From the NCBI GenBank assembly GCA_009692605.1, contig SHYV01000019.1:1-33622 (forward strand): a DNA stretch of 33,622 bases, given 5' to 3'. Numbering within the stretch: position 1 is the first letter of the stretch; each line of letters opens with the position of its first letter. The notes beneath the pieces are model-generated. The model saw only the letters and a program-made list of their open reading frames with translations. It ran no database searches and was not told the origin of the DNA. The DNA is from Myxococcales bacterium (GTDB lineage Bacteria > Myxococcota_A > UBA796 > SXON01). Position numbers and translations under genes: made by a program. Shown here in pieces: positions 30,896 to 33,622 of this stretch.

Positions 30896-33226
30896 CTACA
30901 GGATCCAGACGGTGCCTGACCGACCGTCCAGCTCGATCTCGGCGCCATCCGGGATGTTCTGGGTCGCCCCGCTGATGTTGGCCACCGCCGGTAGGCCGTA
31001 TTCGCGGGCCACCACCGCTCCATGGGAGAGTTGGCTCCCCAGCTCGAGGACCAGACCCGCGGCGCGGGAGAACACCGGCGTCCACGCCGGGTCGGTGGAC
31101 CGCGTCACGAGGATCTCGCCGGTGCGGAGCGCGGGCGCCTCCTCTACGCGCCGAAGCACCCGGGCGGTGCCTCGTGCGGTGCCGGGCGAGACACCGAGAC
31201 CTTGCAGCCGGCGACCACCTTGGGACGGGGGCAGCGGGGCATCTCCGCTCAAAAAGTCGGGCGGCTCGGCCGATGGGGCGATCGCCCTCCGGCGTTCGGC
31301 GCGCCGCGCTGCGTCTTCGGGGAGGTCCAGAAGCTCGGGGATGGTGAGCCACGGCAACGCCTCCGCGGGTAGACCCAGGCTCGGGGCGAGCTCGGTCAGG
31401 CGTGTTCGGAGCTCCCAGAGGATCTTGTCGAGGGTGTAGCGCTGCTCTTCTCGGAGTCGCAGGTACTCGCTCGCCAGACGCGCGAACTTTCGGAGCAGGG
31501 GTGGAAGCGCGCCAACGGCCTTTTGGGTCTCGGCTGCCTCCTCCGCCAGCCGGGCGGTGATCCCGGCCGGCTGGCTCTCGGCGAGGACGCGCGCGGTGGC
31601 CCAGGTGCCGGCGAGGTCCTCTCGCAGCCGGGGCGCCCACACCTCCCAGCTGGCCGTCGAGCGGTGGCCGTGCAGCGCGAGGAATTCATCCATGTCCATC
31701 AGCCCGCGACCCACGTCACCGAGCGCAGCGTCCACGCGCCGGGTGATCGAGCCCCCCCACGGGCGGAGGATCAGCGGGCGGGCTTGCTCCGACAGCGCGG
31801 GGGAGAGGAGCTCCCACGCCATGTTCGCGAACAGCAGGGACGTGACGTGAATCTTGATGTAATCCCGGACGAGGGCGTCTCCGTCCCGCAGCGCCTCGCC
31901 GAGCGGAGCGGTCCGCAGCGCTGTGAACCGGGTCTCCAGAGTGTCCCGAAAGGTGTCCCACGCCCGTACGTTGGTCGCCGGGTTCCAGCGGAAGCGCTCC
32001 CAGCGGCCCTCCTCCAACGTCGTCCGGAGGATGCTGGCGTAGACCGCGAAATCCGGCGGCGCCGCGTGGCGACGGATCCACGCGGCCTCCTCGGCGGGCG
32101 GGAAGAAGTCGAGCATGAAGCGGGGTGGTGGGGCGCCCGGCACCTTGAACGCGAGGTGGCGGAAGACGGTCACATTGACGTAGGGGTGTCCGTGGACGAC
32201 GCGGAGCGCCGGCTCGCCGCCGAGGTAGCGCCGGGCCGTCTCCGGGTAGGCGATGAAGTGATCGAGCGCCGGACCGATGAGCGACCAGGTGAATGGAGTC
32301 ACGCCGGTGGGGAAGCGCTCGCCGATGAACCGGCGGGTCCACAGCGTGGCGTCGCCGCGAGGGAGGCGGTGCTGGGTGGTGATGGGCCGGGACTGGAGGA
32401 TGTGGATCGCGCCGGCCCTGTCCATCGCCCATTCCACGTCCTGCGGCCGACCGTGGGCGCGCTCGAGAGCGAGCCCGAGCTTGCCCAACGCCACGAGGTC
32501 TTCACGGAGCAGCTTGCGAGCGTGGGGGGCATCGGTCGGTCGGGTCACCAGCCCCCCGGGTCCCCGCTGCGCTAACGCCCGGCCAAGCACCAGCTCGGTG
32601 TCCTGAGTGCGGATCTCCTCCAGCACCACGCGGGGCGCGCTTCGAGCACCGAGCCTCCGCCCCCGGCTCAACACATATCGGTCGGGGATGGTCGTGCCGT
32701 CAACCAGCGGGGCTCCAAGCCCGCACACCGCCTCCACCACCATCTCCGCCCAGCTGCCGGTCACCGGATTGGTGGTGAACAGGACCCCCGCTACCCGGGC
32801 GTCCACCATCTGTTGGATCAGCACGGTCATCCCGTCCAGCGGCGCTCCTCGGGGACGCCCAGCGATCCAGCTCGACCAGACCTTCCGGACGGCGTCCTCA
32901 AAGCCGGCCGGGGTCACCCCGAGCACGGTCTGGTAGCGCCCTGCGTTGGAGGTGTCGTCGCCGTCTTCTCCCTGACCGCTGGACCGGACGGCGACGCAGG
33001 GCGCGGGGCTCACGAGGCGGCAGGGCATCTGCCCGACGAGCACTGCGTCCGCGAGGGCGGTCGTGCTTGGCGACAGCCCGTTGTGGAGCAGGTAGGCCCG
33101 AAATACCGACCGCCGGATGATCCACGCCGGCGGAACCGCGAATCCCGCACGCTGGAGGTCCGCGAGCGCTTTGGCCTTGCCGCCGAGCTCGTCGTACCGC
33201 CCGGCCTGAGCGAGCGGGATGATCAT
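30896..33226 (-). CDS. PEP-synthase / rifampin-phosphotransferase-like phosphotransferase
   Basis: A 776-residue enzyme with the dikinase layout. N-terminal ATP-grasp domain: LGGKAKALADLQRAGFAVPPAW, VAVRSSGQGEDGDDTSNAGRYQTVLGV, MVDARVAGVLFTTNPVTG, and HILQSRPITT ending it near residue 300. A long middle domain (300-680), helical and family-specific, should bind the acceptor. The C-terminal swivelling domain has LGSQLSHGAVVAREYGLPAV, with His735 as the phospho-carrier. This three-part order and size match rifampin phosphotransferase, which moves the ATP beta-phosphate to the drug, more than PEP synthase, which has a C-terminal PEP barrel absent here. The substrate is not shown; claiming drug resistance would go too far. 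The start ATG overlaps the stop of the upstream 70-residue gene (ATGA), so the three genes at the right end form a unit. Confidence 0.85.
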   Translation of the reverse strand: MIIPLAQAGRYDELGGKAKALADLQRAGFAVPPAWIIRRSVFRAYLLHNGLSPSTTALADAVLVGQMPCRLVSPAPCVAVRSSGQGEDGDDTSNAGRYQTVLGVTPAGFEDAVRKVWSSWIAGRPRGAPLDGMTVLIQQMVDARVAGVLFTTNPVTGSWAEMVVEAVCGLGAPLVDGTTIPDRYVLSRGRRLGARSAPRVVLEEIRTQDTELVLGRALAQRGPGGLVTRPTDAPHARKLLREDLVALGKLGLALERAHGRPQDVEWAMDRAGAIHILQSRPITTQHRLPRGDATLWTRRFIGERFPTGVTPFTWSLIGPALDHFIAYPETARRYLGGEPALRVVHGHPYVNVTVFRHLAFKVPGAPPPRFMLDFFPPAEEAAWIRRHAAPPDFAVYASILRTTLEEGRWERFRWNPATNVRAWDTFRDTLETRFTALRTAPLGEALRDGDALVRDYIKIHVTSLLFANMAWELLSPALSEQARPLILRPWGGSITRRVDAALGDVGRGLMDMDEFLALHGHRSTASWEVWAPRLREDLAGTWATARVLAESQPAGITARLAEEAAETQKAVGALPPLLRKFARLASEYLRLREEQRYTLDKILWELRTRLTELAPSLGLPAEALPWLTIPELLDLPEDAARRAERRRAIAPSAEPPDFLSGDAPLPPSQGGRRLQGLGVSPGTARGTARVLRRVEEAPALRTGEILVTRSTDPAWTPVFSRAAGLVLELGSQLSHGAVVAREYGLPAVANISGATQNIPDGAEIELDGRSGTVWIL

Positions 33227-33435
33227 GGGACCGGAGGCGCCCCGGCCAGCCCGAGGCTGTCCGCGACCCCTGTGTAGGGGCGTGCCTCGGCCGCCCGCGC
33301 AGCGCTCCGGTTGAGCGCCTTGTCACCGACCATTTCGTAAAGTAGGCCTGCGGACGAGTACAGTCCGGCGCGGACGGCACGATGCGGGCTGCGTTGCAGA
33401 GCCTCCGGCGCGCTGTACGAAAGGCTTCGGTTCAC
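33223..33435 (-). CDS. Small 70-residue protein of unknown function
   Basis: Starts at GTG 33435, which overlaps the stop of the upstream small membrane protein gene (GTGA), and its own stop overlaps the ATG of the PEP-utilising enzyme (ATGA). The track lists the same frame from an earlier ATG at 33501, which would overlap the membrane protein gene by 70 bases. The product MNRSLSYSAPEALQRSPHRA continues with RAGLYSSAGLLYEMVGDKALNRSAARAAEARPYTG and is mostly helical and basic, without signal or membrane segment. I recognise no family. The double overlap is the main evidence that it is translated. Confidence 0.65.
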   Translation of the reverse strand: MNRSLSYSAPEALQRSPHRAVRAGLYSSAGLLYEMVGDKALNRSAARAAEARPYTGVADSLGLAGAPPVP

Positions 33436-33611
33436 GGTGCCTCTTGCCCTGCCCCGCGGCTGGGCCCGCCCAGAAGCTCCCAGCCTGCCCCGACCAGGCA
33501 AAGCAGCTCATGTGCCCCGAACCAGATCCACCCGCGCCAGCCCAGCGAGGGGCCGATGAGCACGGCCAGACCCACACCGATCAGCAACCAGGCGGCAGCG
33601 AGCACCTTCAT
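33432..33611 (-). CDS. Small 59-residue membrane protein
   Basis: Too short for the ORF track. ATG at 33611 gives MKVLAAAWLLIGVGLAVLIG, then WRGWIWFGAHELLCLVGAGWELL, and stops at 33432-33434. Two hydrophobic helices of about 18-20 residues with a short Trp/Arg-rich turn suggest an inner-membrane hairpin. The stop overlaps the GTG of the next gene. The window ends 11 bases upstream of the ATG, so the promoter or earlier genes are not visible, and the start could lie further left in the neighbouring sequence. Its role with the PEP-utilising enzyme is unknown. Confidence 0.65.
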   Translation of the reverse strand: MKVLAAAWLLIGVGLAVLIGPSLGWRGWIWFGAHELLCLVGAGWELLGGPSRGAGQEAP

Positions 33612-33622
33612 CGGACGAAAGC

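Noticed and set aside
30892-30905. GATCCT-AC-AGGATC inverted repeat between convergent stops as a terminator
   Set aside because: Six pairs with a 2-base loop is too short, and no T-run is present on either strand.
30896-33226. Calling the PEP-utilising enzyme a rifampin resistance gene
   Set aside because: Layout agrees with that family, but the acceptor-binding domain cannot be judged by eye and many members have other substrates.

Overview
The window looks like a chromosomal segment of a GC-rich, Gram-negative bacterium, most likely Myxococcota or another relative of the old Deltaproteobacteria. The signs are a membrane-anchored Hanks-type Ser/Thr kinase with a zinc ribbon, several lipoproteins (one with a long Asp-Thr spacer), GTG and TTG starts, a TonB-dependent receptor (so an outer membrane is present) and mostly monocistronic housekeeping genes. 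This assignment is an inference from gene content; no rRNA or tRNA gene was found to confirm it.

Layout. 0-3.5 kb: 5' part of a secreted lipoprotein gene leaving the left edge, then divergently the kinase, an NAD-epimerase-like protein and a small nitrobindin-like beta-barrel protein. 3.5-8.8 kb: infA (TTG start, preceded by a 22-bp palindrome), a GNAT acetyltransferase, mnmE, a second extended SDR epimerase, and glpD, whose FAD-binding start is out of frame with every usable start codon. 8.8-10.8 kb: acs, ending in a 12-bp inverted repeat.

10.9-20.5 kb is the most interesting part. A clear adenosylcobalamin riboswitch is followed by six genes on the same strand: a BtuB-like TonB-dependent receptor, a lipoprotein propeller on an Asp-Thr spacer, a small Cys-rich exported protein, a second propeller lipoprotein, a protein joining a large periplasmic domain to a six-helix ECF-type S component, and one polypeptide fusing two ECF ATPases to EcfT. 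The last five genes overlap by 4 bases at each junction (GTGA, GTGA, GTGA, ATGA), and the first is 12 bases from the second. I read this as a complete cobalamin uptake system. Capture and outer-membrane transport would be done by the receptor plus surface propellers, in the manner of BtuB/BtuG of Bacteroides. Inner-membrane transport would use an ECF transporter rather than BtuCDF, with the periplasmic domain fused to the S component perhaps replacing BtuF. The domain calls come from motifs; the cobalamin role of the middle genes and the S component comes from the riboswitch and the operon context.

20.5-26.2 kb: a Nudix-fold protein with a degraded Nudix box, an Nfu-type Fe-S protein, a DUF1704 metallopeptidase-like protein, a small lipoprotein, and a molybdenum hydroxylase with its [2Fe-2S] and Mo subunits fused. 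26.2-27.05 kb has no supportable gene and carries two short tandem arrays. 27-33.6 kb: lpdA, a DUF1015 protein, divergently a protein with two cyclic-nucleotide-binding folds (apparently leaderless), and a leftward three-gene unit of a 59-aa membrane protein, a 70-aa protein and a PEP-synthase/rifampin-phosphotransferase-like enzyme, joined by 4-base overlaps.
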